Source: Onchocerca lupi
Taxonomy: Eukaryota > Nematoda > Chromadorea > Rhabditida > Onchocercidae
Reading direction: 5' to 3'
Assembly (NCBI GenBank): GCA_028564675.1
Contig: JAOVVO010000253.1
Coordinates: 37,957 to 101,956, forward strand
DNA length: 64,000 nt
Shown here: piece by piece, positions 49,455 through 61,235 of the stretch
How the letters are laid out: the number at the start of each line of letters is the position of its first letter
Numbering within the stretch: the stretch's first letter is position 1
Position numbers and translations under genes: made by a program
The notes under the pieces: generated by a model
Seen by the model: only the letters and a program-made list of their open reading frames with translations
What the model was told of the DNA's origin: nothing
Database searches by the model: none

Positions 49455-49676
49455 CTGGGCTCTGCTAGTCTATACGGGCCGCATCAAGATTTGTATCAAA
49501 ATTACAAATCAATCGGTGAAGAACTTGAAACGTTGTGTGGAAATAAACAACGAACATTTATATTTTTATTATATAATAGTAATGTTGAGACATCACTTTT
49601 TGATCTATTATCACAAAGTTGTACAGTACTAAGCTCCATTATTGATAAAATTTTATTTCAAAAGTACACGGAGTGA
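49455..49676 (+). CDS. Last exon of an unidentified plus-strand gene
   Basis: After the acceptor TATAATTAG a 73-codon frame reads LGSASLYGPHQDLYQNYKSI, GEELETLCGNKQRTFIFLLY and SNVETSLFDLLSQSCTVLSS before TGA at 49674-49676. Composition and length argue for coding; no family is recognised and upstream exons were not found. Its stop lies only 15 bases from the stop of the convergent membrane-protein gene. Confidence 0.4.
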   Translation: MGSASLYGPHQDLYQNYKSIGEELETLCGNKQRTFIFLLYNSNVETSLFDLLSQSCTVLSSIIDKILFQKYTE

Positions 49677-49690
49677 TAAAATGTTTCTTT

Positions 49691-50575
49691 TTAACTTGCC
49701 TGACTTGAGTACGTCCTGTTCTTTGATCCAAATTTATAAACAGCGCTCGCTGCCCCAACTGTGATACAATCTAGAGCCAAGTACAATGACGTGAGAGTGA
49801 CGTATACAGGAATCGAGTAGTAAAGATCGGCAAAGCAATAGTAAATAATAAATACATAATAAACGAATAATGAAATGGCGAACTCGTTCCATACTCGCTT
49901 TACGCAATCTACGAATGTCAATAAATATGCAGCTTTGCCAAGTGACGTAATAAGCAAGGTCCACTGAGGGATACTTCGTTTTGTAGATGCAAGATAAGAC
50001 GATACTGCTAGAAAAATAAATTTTATAGTATGAATTATAACAATTCCTCTGCAGGAAAAGACGGGTTCAAACGGATATGTAAGAGTAGCTGAAGATAGGT
50101 TATAAAAAACTTTTATCAAAATTTACTGAAATTTGCTTCTTTAATTTATTCAGTTCAACTCTTTAGAAGATTTTAACTATTCAATATACTAATGTCACAT
50201 CAATATTTCCATTTCGAAAATAATTAATATCTATTAACAGTTCTTTCATTATCCCGCATTCGGTAATATTCTATTCATATATCAGTGTCATAAGGCTTCT
50301 AAGATGTCATTTTAAATTTTGCAATCGATATTCTGCTTTTTAAACAGAAGAAATCCTAGGAACGTACCAGTTAACAGAAGCCAAATTGTAGTAAGGTAAC
50401 GCTTCTTTTCGGGCATTGTGAGATTCATAGTACAGAAGCCAAGAGTCAAATATGGCAGCGAAACTAAGAGCGGAGCTTGTTGTCGAAAAGCATCACTTTC
50501 GATGTAGGCTAATGCCACCAGTACAAAATATAAGGCCAATATCTGCACTGATCCCGAGAATAGACCAACTGTCAT
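49691..50575 (-). CDS. Multi-pass membrane protein, about six helices (family not recognised)
   Basis: Two exons, 50575-50368 and 50007-49691, join in frame to 174 residues. Hydrophobic segments, roughly residues 8-25, 33-52, 60-78, 88-105, 112-134 and 138-160, predict about six transmembrane helices, e.g. QILALYFVLVALAYIE, FAISLFVYYVFIIYYCFADL and LYLALDCITVGAASAVY; the tail is short, with KFGSKNRTYSS. I considered the TMEM86/YhhN and TMEM97 families but the key motifs are not evident. The sequence just before the ATG (ATATTTTAAG) can act as an acceptor, so the protein may be longer at its N-terminus, with the open exon at 52014-52292 as a candidate. Confidence 0.65.
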
Positions 50576-52013
50576 CGCTTAAAATATATCAGATAAAAAA
50601 TATTTTGGAATATTGAATGGTTAAAAAGTTTAACTGAAATATTACGAAAGAATAACGAAAAAAAAAAACTAAGTTTGCTTTCGAAATTCAATCCTGTTTC
50701 ACTTGAAATGAGAAATTCAATTCTTTACCCCTGTTTTGCACTTTCGTAAACCAATTTTCTATTTATAAATTAGACAAATTGTAAGACGATGAAAAATATA
50801 GAGACATTAATTGGTCACTGCGCAATGATTGCCTTAAATGATTCTGCAATCTGATGATGAATCATTCTTCATTCGCTGAATTAAAAAATGATTTGAATTA
50901 AAGTTTTGAAAATTAATTTATAACCTATTAATTGTGAAAAATATTTTTAAAATTTAAAATCTATTTCCGTTCGACAACTCATTTTTCTATCATTTCAAAG
51001 TAATAAAAAATGAGACGAAAAGCTAGAGTTTATATAAATCCAATTAGATATTTTTTTGAAAAATAAGTTTCGGAGATAAATGTTCCAGAGAAATTTTTTT
51101 TGCTCATCTTATTTTAAACTTTTTAAGTTTTCTATCGAACACCTGTCGTGAAAGAATATATGAAGGGGATAAATTTTTTATGTAATGGTTGGGAAACAAT
51201 CTGGAATTTAAAGCGGTAGGAATAAAGTTGATTTAAGTTGAAATATTTTTAATTGAACTATTGCTTTTAGAAAGATGCTTTTCTCAGTGTCAGGTTGTGT
51301 CGATAATGTTGACATTATTAAGTGCCACTCAAGTTCGTTAAATGGCCGATTAGCATGAAACAGATATGCTACAGCTCATTGTCCACTTTTAAGTCCAATG
51401 AGGCAGTAAAATTGAAATTAGAAATGTGAAGCAATTAGACGATATTTTGACAAAAGTGCTTTTTTGCCTATACTATTGTAATATGTTATTCAATAGTATA
51501 GGCGGAATAACTATTTTTTTTTCAAATTCAAGCTGAACAATTAATTTTTTTTCATTCGAAGTATGCAAACTCTTCATCAATGGTATTTGTCAACAACATA
51601 TTACATTTATTTGCTTACAGGACACCTTTGCAATTTATTGCAAAAATTGATCAGATTGCAAATGGTACTAGGAACTACTATTTACTTCTTGATTGCATCA
51701 GTAGCATGCACTCTTGCGATCATGCACTTTTGCTATTTGTCGTAGCTACGAGCTTTCCGTGCTTTATAAATATTTGACAATAACTAAAATTTGACAGCAA
51801 CATTGCAACATAAACAGAAATCTTTTTCGTTACTGATAACTTCGAAAATCTATTATAAAACCCGAAACTGAGTCAAATTCATCCGAATTCATTTAAATTG
51901 TTAGATACTAAAGCTAACAAAAATTTATTTTATGGCGCATAAATTCAGTGCAATGTTAAATTTAAAAAATGAAAGGACATCATTTAGATTATAGATAAAT
52001 AATCAAATTAAAA
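50576..52013. other. AT-rich DNA with a hairpin; possible intron of the membrane-protein gene
   Basis: About 1.4 kb. If the candidate exon at 52014-52292 belongs to the membrane-protein gene this is an intron. A plus-strand open stretch at 51580-51777 (TPLQFIAKIDQIANG) was considered but has no support. The perfect hairpin at 51466 is listed separately. Confidence 0.4.
51466..51503. repeat. Perfect inverted repeat, 13-bp arms
   Basis: GCCTATACTATTG and CAATAGTATAGGC pair perfectly around a 12-nt loop (TAATATGTTATT). Stable for so AT-rich a region. It could be a fold-back element end or a structured RNA. Confidence 0.7.
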
Positions 52014-52292
52014 TCAAGACGATAGACAATAAAAAAACGATGAAAGAATGACATCAGCTTTTGTTGCACTTTTTCCAAGATTTATATCTTCAATTAAAGG
52101 CAATCGATTCGATTTCAATATCAGATGACGTATACATATATATCCTAATGCATGGCAAATGAAGGGAAAAAATAAGAAGATGAAGCGATTAGAACGGACA
52201 GGCCGTGAAGAGTAAATATGAGGAGAGACGAAGGCCTGAAGGAAAACGGGCTTTAACAACGAATAACGTGCAGGGAACTTGAAGACATCTGG
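52014..52292 (-). CDS. Candidate exon with a membrane segment
   Basis: After a possible acceptor (CAAATAG, next base 52292) one frame reads PDVFKFPARYSLLKPVFLQ, then RFIFLFFPFICHALGYIC (a membrane-like segment) and LIEDINLGKSATKADVILSS before a stop at 52014. A weak GTCTAT donor near 52025 would join it in phase to the exon starting at 50577. The composition is protein-like and fits a longer multi-pass protein, but a second frame is also open. Confidence 0.3.
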   Translation of the reverse strand, partial: PDVFKFPARYSLLKPVFLQAFVSPHIYSSRPVRSNRFIFLFFPFICHALGYICIRHLILKSNRLPLIEDINLGKSATKADVILSSFFYCLSS

Positions 52293-53624
52293 CTATTTGA
52301 ATTTCTCTGAACAAAAACAACACTTTCTACTTCCGTCTCTCGGTGATGTAAGAATGCTTACTCATACGTTGACGTGTTCGAAAATCTTCGCTCCCATTTC
52401 CGCAACGCTTTCCAACATTGTTCCTGAGTCTGCTTTTTTTCGCTGGTGAAATAATTGAAAACGCAACTTTCATGAATCATACAAATATTTTTTTCCTTAA
52501 ATTGTAAAGCTGGTGTCGTAAAGAGCCAAGATTTTTTTTTCCTTTACCAGTATGTTTTCACGTGATACGTGAATTTCAGATACCAAACTAACACTAGGTC
52601 ATGCAATAGTAATTAATTACTTTGAAATTAAGAATTTCTCGAGCATCAGAGTAAATATGAATGCAAATAACGCACAGATAAATGTGGATGCGTAAAGACA
52701 TTATAATGGTGGAAATGGTGTAAACATGAGAAAATAAAGAAAATGATTTGTTAAGAAATAGATTTTTTCTGAGTGTAAATGTTATAGTAGATCTTGACTA
52801 TTATTCTAATGAGAAAAATCCAAAAATGACTTAATTATCACCATATAATCAGTTCTCATTGATAACTATTCCCTAGCAGCTCATTTCCATTGCGTTTAGT
52901 TCTTATATCGAAAGTTAATCTTAAAATTACAAAATCTAAATTTCTTCTATAAGTCTTGCAAATAAATTTTAAATTCAATAAAGCTATACGATACACTTAA
53001 TAATCAGGAAGAAAAGAATGAAATACTAACAATGAGTGAATACGACGTATCAAAAGCTCACGAAATATGAAAGAAAGAAAATAAACTTTATAATATCGAA
53101 ATTAAGAGATATGAAAGGAACAGTTAAATCTGCCATTAAAAATAAAAAATAAAAAAAAAAAAACTTTTCAGAATCTCCCGAGAATTATTCTGATGGATTT
53201 GCAATTGCAGTTGCAATTAATAATATCCATCAATCAATTTGCTAGAAATATACTTGATTTCGCAACAACATATATAATTTGAAATAAATCCAAAGGCTTT
53301 AAAATTTTAATTTGAAACAGCAATGAATGATTTAACCAGATGCGCTTACATTCCAGATATTGCTGAAATTCCCAAGATATAATAATAATACTTCTTCCCG
53401 CTATTCTTTACTAATATTTTCACGAATTTCATATGTATTGCGCAATATTGAATAAATATATCTTGAGTAATTTGAAAGTAAACTCAAATTGACAAGGAAG
53501 CGAGAATGGGAGGAAGATTTTAGAAAGTTCGAAAAACAATTTACCCAAATTGTATTATAAAAAGTGAAATATTCGAAATTGAAATTTCAGAATTGAAAAG
53601 AAGAAAGACTAGAAAATAATGTAC

Positions 53625-53718
53625 CATGATTTTTCACAGCAGCCAAATTAAGAGTTGGACTCAAAAGCAGAATGCCCAATATTTGTTGAAATACTGATGT
53701 CGTATCGTGCCCAGGTAT
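53625..53718 (-). CDS. Candidate exon, hydrophobic
   Basis: The minus strand reads IPGHDTTSVFQQILGILLLS PTLNLAAVKNH and meets a GTACAT donor (phase 1). It resembles a signal peptide or membrane segment, but no in-frame Met is present and the upstream exon is not visible. It could belong to the same gene as the exon at 52014-52292. Confidence 0.22.
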
Positions 53719-56700
53719 ATAATTGAGACATTAATAGCAATGTGTTGATGTAACTACAATATTTAAGAAAAGTGTTCTAAAAACTATCAAAAGTATTTGA
53801 TCCATTAACATTATCAAGGTTACCCACAGACGCACTTTTTTGGACCATCGAATAATTATGACGAAAATAATCTATGAAAAAGACGAGCAACTGCTATTGC
53901 TTACTTTTTTATCTACTCGCTTTCGCTGCACTTTTCTGTTCATATTGACAAAATTCACATAAAAAGCCAATTTTCAATTTCTAAAAGCCTTTGCTATTTT
54001 CTGGATCTCTTCTAAAAATAAATTTAAACAAAGAACATGCAAAAAAAATATCTAATAGGCCAAGAGGAAATTTATAAACAAAAAAATTGTTGTCATTGGA
54101 AACTAAAAATTAATAAAGAAGGATTCAATGCAAGAATTTTAATCATATGAGGAGAAGTCATGCGCTATAGGAAAAATTTTTTTCATTCATATTAATTAAT
54201 TCATCTGTGCATCGATTATGGTTATTGGAATTAAAAAATTTTCCTCTCAGTCAATACACTCCTAGATTATAATCGAAATCAAAAATTGGTGGTAAGTTGG
54301 ATCATATTTGAAATGAGTCCCTAAATTTAGGAAAAATGATCTTCACGACCTTAAGACATCTCAAAACTTTTATTTTTAAGTATAATATTCTAAAAGATAT
54401 AATAAATGAGAGGAATCGCTTAAATTTAGAAACAAGACTTCGAATGTTTTCAGCGAGATGGTCTTATAGCAGACAACGTCTGTTCGCAGATATTTCAGTT
54501 CTATGTAACTTGACACTTTTCAAGAAATCATCGATTAATATTCCCAGAAGAATTCAAAAAGCACTATGCTCAATAAGAGGAGAAGCTCAAAAGTCCATAT
54601 AAAAAAAAGTAAAAATTAGAACAACTGCTCGATTCATAATCCAGAGGTGCTTACGGAATAAAATGCCATACTGAAAAGAATTAGGAGTAAAGTGCTTTTA
54701 GTAGAATCATCAGTTTCAGCATATAAGTTCATGCTTATGAAAAGGTTCTATAATATGAATAGTAAGATGAAGAATGATTAATCGGGAATTAAAAAATAAT
54801 CATAATCTCGAGACAAAATTTATCAATTCATGACATTAAGATAATTATTCAATGAATTAAGTGGCAATATTGAATTCCGAAACTTTAAGATATTCTTATC
54901 AGTTTCTCTGAAAAAAGATTGAGATTGCAGAGTTCTACTGATGCTGTATAAAAAGATGGCTCAGAAAAAAGAATCAAAACATATTAATGTCTTTCTGATG
55001 GTCAGTAACTGACAGTTGATGATTCGACGTCTACTAGTCGAACTAATTGAATTATGAAATACTCGAAATCACGAATTAAAGCTAGAAGAGATAATGTATT
55101 GATTATAATAAATGCGATGGTTGATGTATGAGATGGTTTAATTAACGGAGGAAATATCTGGACAGTAAACAAAAGATGAGAAAAAATGCTGAAAAAGGAC
55201 AACAAAATGGAACATTCCACCTAGTCAGAAATATGTCATTCATTTTTTCTCATCTTCTTAAATAAAGTATATTTATCAGATGCAAAATGTAGCAATTTGA
55301 TGATCTTTGATTCTTGTAATAGCATTTAATACTTCATAAAGAAGTAGGATGCGGCACCGCATTATCGATGTAAATAATCAACTTTTGGAATAAAAAGAAA
55401 AAAAAATCAATAGTTTCATTCAGCATCAAATTCACGTAGTAAGAAGCACCACTTCTTATAAATTTTAAATGCCTACTTTTCCTTCTTTTTGTTTCACCAC
55501 TCAGATGTCATATAGATTGAAATTAAAATAAGGAGTTTTAAAATGAACCATTGACATATTGACATCTTAACCGATGAATGAGTTGGTAAATTTGAAATAG
55601 GGTGAATTAAGTCCTCAACAAATAACAAACAAGAGATAGCTGAAAATGTATGGCAGTCATCTACAAAAATAAAATATAAACGTTCCTTGTTATCGACCTT
55701 AAATCTCCGACATTTCTTCACCGACTGCTTTGAAATTTTGCTACAAGATTGCATTCGAATAGGTGCGTGTTTTTGTTAGACATGCTTACTTTTTTTATGT
55801 ATTACACCTGTGACAGGTAAAAGTGAGTTGACTGAATTTTTGACACGCCTTCTTTCTACATTCCAGTAATATATTAATGATATCAAGGTTATCATCTCTT
55901 TGAATTTGATGATTAGAACCCCGACAAAACGGGATTTGAAATTTGTATTTCTTGAATTTTTTTTAGACTATATTCGAACTATTTCAAATTTTTAATCATT
56001 GCTCGCCACAAGTGACGCTTCAAATGCTGAACATTATTTTTATAGTAAAACAGTCTATTAACACATTAAAAATTAATAATTTTATTAATATTAGTGTCAT
56101 CTGGCTATTTGCATAATCTAATACATGTGATATTAAGAATTTTTATCATTAAACAGAGCAAATTTGGTTTGATTTACTAATTCAGTTTGCAAAAGTTTAT
56201 GAACAGTTGTATGAAATTGTAGACGCTTTGAATCATCGTATTTTGAGGTTATTGCTGTCGATAAAATTTCATTTACAAATGAGATCAACAAATCGAATGA
56301 CTTTTATACCCTAGATATGACTTGATGGAATAATTAAAAAACTAATTACACAAACCAATTCTAATTACAAAAATAAAAATTCCAAAAATAAATTACACAA
56401 ACTAATTCTAATGACTGATTCTAGTGTCTGAAGGAGACTCAGCTTGAGTCGTTTCAGTCGGGATATCTAATGCTCCTAATTTCTCATAGGTTTAAAACTG
56501 TGTCAATGTTATATAGAAGCAAAAAAAAAAAAATGCATTTCTTTTAATAATGTTGTCCTTAAATTATTTTTGAAGGAATTTTAATAGGACTGAATTTCAA
56601 ATCAAACTAAATTCTGAAAAAATGAATAATAGTCTCATGAATTATGCATTGACTTCGCAAATAACAGAAATCTTTTTGAAAACATTATCGACCAAATTGC

Positions 56701-57304
56701 AGCCCTTGCGAAATATTCTTGCAGGATATTGTAAGTTTTCATATACTGCTTTGTACCGAAACTCAAAAGCGATTACAAGGAGTTATTAGACGAAGTAATG
56801 AATCTATCGATAAACAAAACATGGCTAATAATGATTCCTAAATGAAGATTGAACCATTTAAAACTGCCATCTTATCAACCATAAATAATTGATAAGTTTC
56901 TGCACATGCCTATTCAGTATTGGTGTTTTGCTGAAAATTAAATATTTAAAAGCGATCAAATTATATTTCATTTGCATTGCGTGATATTTATCATGCTTGC
57001 GCTTACATACATTATTGACTATTATGCAATTTGAAGGGAATTAATGGATATTTGAAATAAATGTATGAAAACATAGTAATACTATAAGGTTTATGAGAGT
57101 TTATTCTATAATTCAGGTCTTAAAAATCACTATGAATACATAAATCAAGCAAAGAAAAATCGACAGGCTGATTTCACTACTTTTAATTAGTCAATCAATT
57201 AATTAATTCAAATGAACTAAATTTATTAAACATATATTGGAAATGCAAATGTATTAAACAGATAGATTCGAATTATCTACTACATGTTATTCCATTAAAA
57301 ATTG
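53719..57304. other. Gene-poor AT-rich DNA
   Basis: About 3.6 kb. Several open stretches of 60-90 codons occur on both strands (for example 54336-54602 plus, 55002-55220 minus and 55494-55754 minus), but none has splice support, a family match or protein-like composition throughout. I see no RNA gene or transposon here. Confidence 0.45.
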
Positions 57305-57589
57305 TCAATCAAGAAAGCATGTGCGTGAAGTGATTGGAATATTATTAGCTGTCTTAGATCCTTCTATCAGCTTTGATTTTCGCTTATTTGCAGGTTTTTC
57401 AGAGGATAAAGGAAATATTTTAGCAAAAATATTCATTGTCCATTCGTAAATTTTTGTGCAAATAACAACTGAGCAACTATTCACTTCAGTTATTTTTAAA
57501 ATGACAACTTTAACGAGCACTTTCTTGCGCTGTGCTTTAGCGAGTTCGCATTCATCAAAACTAATTAAAGTACATATGAATAGATTCAA
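57305..57589 (-). CDS. Candidate single-exon reading frame, 94 codons
   Basis: From ATG at 57589 the frame reads MNLFICTLISFDECELAKAQ, KKVLVKVVILKITEVNSCSV and a basic end EKPANKRKSKLIEGSKT, stopping at 57305. It is divergent from the secreted cysteine-rich gene that starts 135 bp away. It has a weak hydrophobic start and four cysteines. No family is recognised; it may be an exon fragment or chance. Confidence 0.28.
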   Translation of the reverse strand: MNLFICTLISFDECELAKAQRKKVLVKVVILKITEVNSCSVVICTKIYEWTMNIFAKIFPLSSEKPANKRKSKLIEGSKTANNIPITSRTCFLD

Positions 57590-57723
57590 CTAAGTGTATT
57601 TTCTATCTGGAAGCTACCAACAACTTCAAATACTCCGCACGTAACGGTTGAGTCAGTGAATAATGAGTCAGCAAAATAAGTTAAATATTTAAAACTTTCT
57701 TCAATTTGCAATCAAACTTGTCA

Positions 57724-59185
57724 ATGCATTCAGCGTGGTTGTTATTTGAATGCTTTCTCTTTTTCACTGTTATAATGTGTCTTGACTCGAAAGTTAAGAA
57801 TAAAACAGAAAAAGTGACAAGTACCGATCTCTTAACATGTTATTCGTAAGTTTTTTAAAGTCGTCAAGATGTATTATGCATGCTATAAGTGCAATGTTGC
57901 GATGTGAAATTGGTCATCACAATGAACTTGCACTCTAATATCAGGCAGTGCAATTACATCATAAATTGCAAACAATCGTATTTACTTTCCAGTTCTTTTC
58001 TCCAATTTATGTAACTTTCATCTTGTAAACAATTATCTGAAATACCAAAGTCTTGCAGATTTTTTGGAGAATTCAGACAAAATGGATCATTCGAGTTCAT
58101 AGAGCCTCCCACTGAAGTTTCATGCAATCCGAGAGTGAATCATTGTTTTGTGGAAGTAAGTAAAATTATTTACGCATATTTAAACGAGATTCATTCACGG
58201 AAGAAAATGTTAATAAATGGAGAAATTGAAACTAAAAAAAATTCGGTTGGAAGAGGCAGATATTAATCACTTCATCATGAAATATGAAATAAGATGTTAA
58301 TAGTGGAAAATCTAATTCAAGATGGATTTTGATTCAAAATATCAAATTCGATTATATGCTTTGCTGTTAGAGATTATAATTCTTTGAATTTATTAGATGG
58401 CTTCTATAATTTTCGAAAATATATCTAATTACTAACTCTAGCTAAAACAATAGCCGAAACTACTATTGTCGGGAGACCGTGTGACCCGAGAAATTTAATT
58501 TACAGTTTTATCGGCTTGCTTATCTTACTTGGTTCAATGGACAGTGTGATAATTCGTTTGCCTGTATCCATGAATCCGATTACTCATTCAGCAGTGGGTG
58601 TCAAGCGTTAGTAAATATACTATTCTATATCATTTTAACGAGTTTGCTAACTGTCATTGATAACTGATACGTAATCTAGAAAAATGCCTAACTGAATGGA
58701 TATAAGAAATGATATATATGTGTAGAAAGATCAAGTAACTTGAGCATTATCTTTTACTGATTTTTTGGATTTAGGATATATCCATTTATCCATCATACTT
58801 ATTAATTAAGGTAGCACAAGAACATGTTTACAAATGAATTAATGTACAAGTTTCTTCAATTGCAAATATATCTCATCAATGATCAATTAAATGTTAATCT
58901 TTCCCAACTATAGGTCGTAACAAAAGCAGTGAAAATTATAAAATATAATTTGGCAGTAATTTACAACCTTTAAGTAGATCTGAATGCATACATCAGAACG
59001 CTTGTTACTTCAGGACATTGCATGGTGGCGATCGATGTTGTTGTAGTTATAAACTTTGCAATTTTGATATAATTTTGAAAGAACGTCCCTACTTTGCTAA
59101 ATATCTACCACAGCAGAAAGTTTTAAAAAGTGAAAATATCTTATTGGAGTTACACTGTGGAAAAGTTAAACCAAAATCAAATTGA
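57724..59185 (+). CDS. Secreted cysteine-rich protein with CCC...CN ending (ET-module/Ly6-like), 182 residues
   Basis: Four exons, 57724-57845, 58059-58155, 58506-58606 and 58957-59185, give 549 nt with consistent phases. Residues 1 to about 20 form a signal peptide (MHSAWLLFECFLFFTVIM). The mature part has a dense, ordered cysteine pattern: LLTCYS, SCNPRVNHCFVE, GQCDNSFACIHES, SGCQ, ECIHQNACYFRTL, then DRCCCSYKLCN. A CC(C)...CN ending is typical of Ly6/three-finger folds and of the nematode ET module; which of the two applies is not certain. A tail of about 45 residues after the cysteine domain has one more Cys. The gene is likely secreted, with an unknown partner. The acceptor of exon 4 could instead lie at 58970 or 58973. 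AATAAA follows at 59251. It is next to a lectin-like secreted gene and its broken copy. Confidence 0.75.
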
Positions 59186-59250
59186 AATTGAAATTGTTGA
59201 TAAAAAATTGCACAATACTATTACTATTTTTAACTTGTTTTTATTGTTTT

Positions 59251-59256
59251 AATAAA
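59251..59256 (+). terminator. Polyadenylation signal of the cysteine-rich protein gene
   Basis: AATAAA lies 66 nt after the stop codon at 59185, a fitting distance. The region is T- and A-rich, so chance matches occur. Confidence 0.4.
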
Positions 59257-59606
59257 ATAATTGTAATTCAGTATTCACCAAGTTTTGCCAACTACTGGAA
59301 TTTCAGAAAAAGCAACATGCGAAAATTGTGGATTTTTGATTTGATGTTTCGCAATTTTTATAAATATGCTGAGAGAAAAATCCCATCTAGCAGTAACACT
59401 TGTTTAGCCTCTTGTTGCTGTCTTATTGACCGAATAACTATAGTCTTCCTACATTTCTGTTTTGATTTTTCATCGACAATCTTAATCTATCCCGGACAGA
59501 TAAATCTGCATACATATATCCCTCAAAAAAATATTGTATAAATCAGAGACAAATGATAATAAGCTTTGTAACAATGATAATGCATTGGCAAATGACAACA
59601 GGATTA

Positions 59607-59639
<33 letters not shown>

Positions 59640-59961
59640 ATAGGGGAACAACGACTGCTTCAAGGTTTTCTACGAAAAATGCCAATTTGTGACCTTATCG
59701 AGAATGTATTACTGGATAGAATTGCCGACAATAGTAATTCATGGACAATAGCAAAAATCAGGAAAAGATTATCGTTAACAAAGAATATCGTTTGTTTACT
59801 AAATGCATACATTATTAATATGAAATCGTTAAAGAATTTTTTTTCGAGCAGAAGGAAGGAAATTTGAAAGAAATGGAATTTCGACAAAATATCAGAAATT
59901 CATTATGAAATGGGAAGATCGCATTTTCAATTGATACCAAGTTTCGAAATAAAATGATCAA

Positions 59962-60489
59962 ACATTGCAATAATGTTTGATTCATATTATTTTGCGGCCT
60001 TAAATGAATGCTATCGTACTTATCAGAGCCCCTTAATAACTTGGATCCTAATTAGGCTGTCAAGAGAAATGAGTTGACTTATGGTACCAGCCAATTTGAT
60101 TATATGCATGATTGCTGAGTGCTGAGTGCTACTACAGAAAGTTGCTCGATATCGGAGAAGTAGCTACAAAGGAGAAAATGCAATTAGTGAAAAAAGATAG
60201 TGCTGCAATTTTATCATACAACCGAACAGCGTGATGCTATTCGAATGGGCTTCATGATCAGTAAAAATTATGAAATAATATTCAAAATGGCACTTTTTAT
60301 GACGTATTGGATGGTGTCTACGTGGAAATGAATCCTAGTGAACCATACAGCAATGTTTGCTGTGTTGTGATAAAACTGATTAGAACTGATAAGGTGGAAA
60401 TGGAGCAAGCAAGCTGTGATCACACATTCATACCCGATTTTTTTTTGCCAAAAACAAAGAAATGTTCGAGAATATTCTATTCAATCTGA
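59962..60489 (+). pseudogene. Decayed, intron-less copy of the C-type-lectin-like gene
   Basis: Translated pieces in all three plus-strand frames match, in order, the intact minus-strand lectin-like gene at 61236-62415: DSYYFAALNECY (its SYYFEPLNECY), LTYGTSQFDYMHDC, YYRKLLDIGEVATKEKM, RDAIRMGFMISKNYE, then QNGTFYDVLDGVYVEMN and SNVCCVV. At least three frame changes and in-frame stops separate them, including a doubled 7-mer TGCTGAG near 60112. The segment LLDI-G, where the intact gene has a 460-nt intron, is continuous here, so this is probably a retrocopy or a copy made before intron gain. Its orientation is opposite to the intact gene. Confidence 0.7.
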
Positions 60490-61235
60490 CATCCATCCCC
60501 AGTTATGATATTTGATAAGCTGCCTTATTGTAATATGCAACTGATATAATATCCAAAAATCTTCAAGATTTATGAATTTTATATTTAAAATAATAACGTC
60601 TTATTTATATGTCTTATGATAAATGTCTTTAAATGCTTCAAAAAAGTGATCTTTTCGAATTTTCACTATCTTTCCACAATGTCAACAAATCCAATTTTGC
60701 AGATTGAAAGCATTAAAGAAAAAGAATATTGATCCAGTTGACACTTGATTTGAAGTAATAGAAATAGAAGTAATAAATAGATGAAAATTCCTCAGCGTGG
60801 AAGATACGTGGGACATGTGTAAAAAGTGTTAAGAATGTACAACAACATAAAATTGGCATGGGATTGCATGTGAATGTCTCTGAATACTTGCAAACTAATA
60901 ATTTGTAGCGAATTTTTTGATTTCTTTCATTAGTGCTATGAAACCTTGGTAACAATAAATAATTTATTAATAAAAAAGATTTCATACTATAGTTGGTCAT
61001 AGACTTAATTAAAAATTTACTTTAGACTTCAGATTAAAAAGAATTAGAATTTCATTGATAAGCTTCGAAATCATTTATTTAAATCAATTGTTTTTAGGAA
61101 AGGAGCTTCATTAGTAAGAAATATAACTATGTAAATAAGGGAGCAGATTAATTATAATTGTAATTACATAGATTCAAAAAAGAGGAGATTAATATCCAGT
61201 AATGACTGGGGAATTGCAGTAATTAATTGAAATAA
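60490..61235. other. Spacer between the lectin pseudogene and the intact gene
   Basis: About 750 bp of AT-rich DNA between the 3' ends of the two inverted copies. No poly(A) tract marks the end of the broken copy. No other feature is seen. Confidence 0.5.

Noticed and set aside
49965..50119. Extension of the membrane-protein exon upstream to 50119
   Set aside because: This is read-through of the intron; the CTAG acceptor at 50008 joins in phase to the exon ending 50368.
49691..50575. TMEM86/YhhN lysoplasmalogenase or TMEM97 identity for the six-helix protein
   Set aside because: Helix count is compatible but I could not see the conserved motifs of either family, so no name was given.
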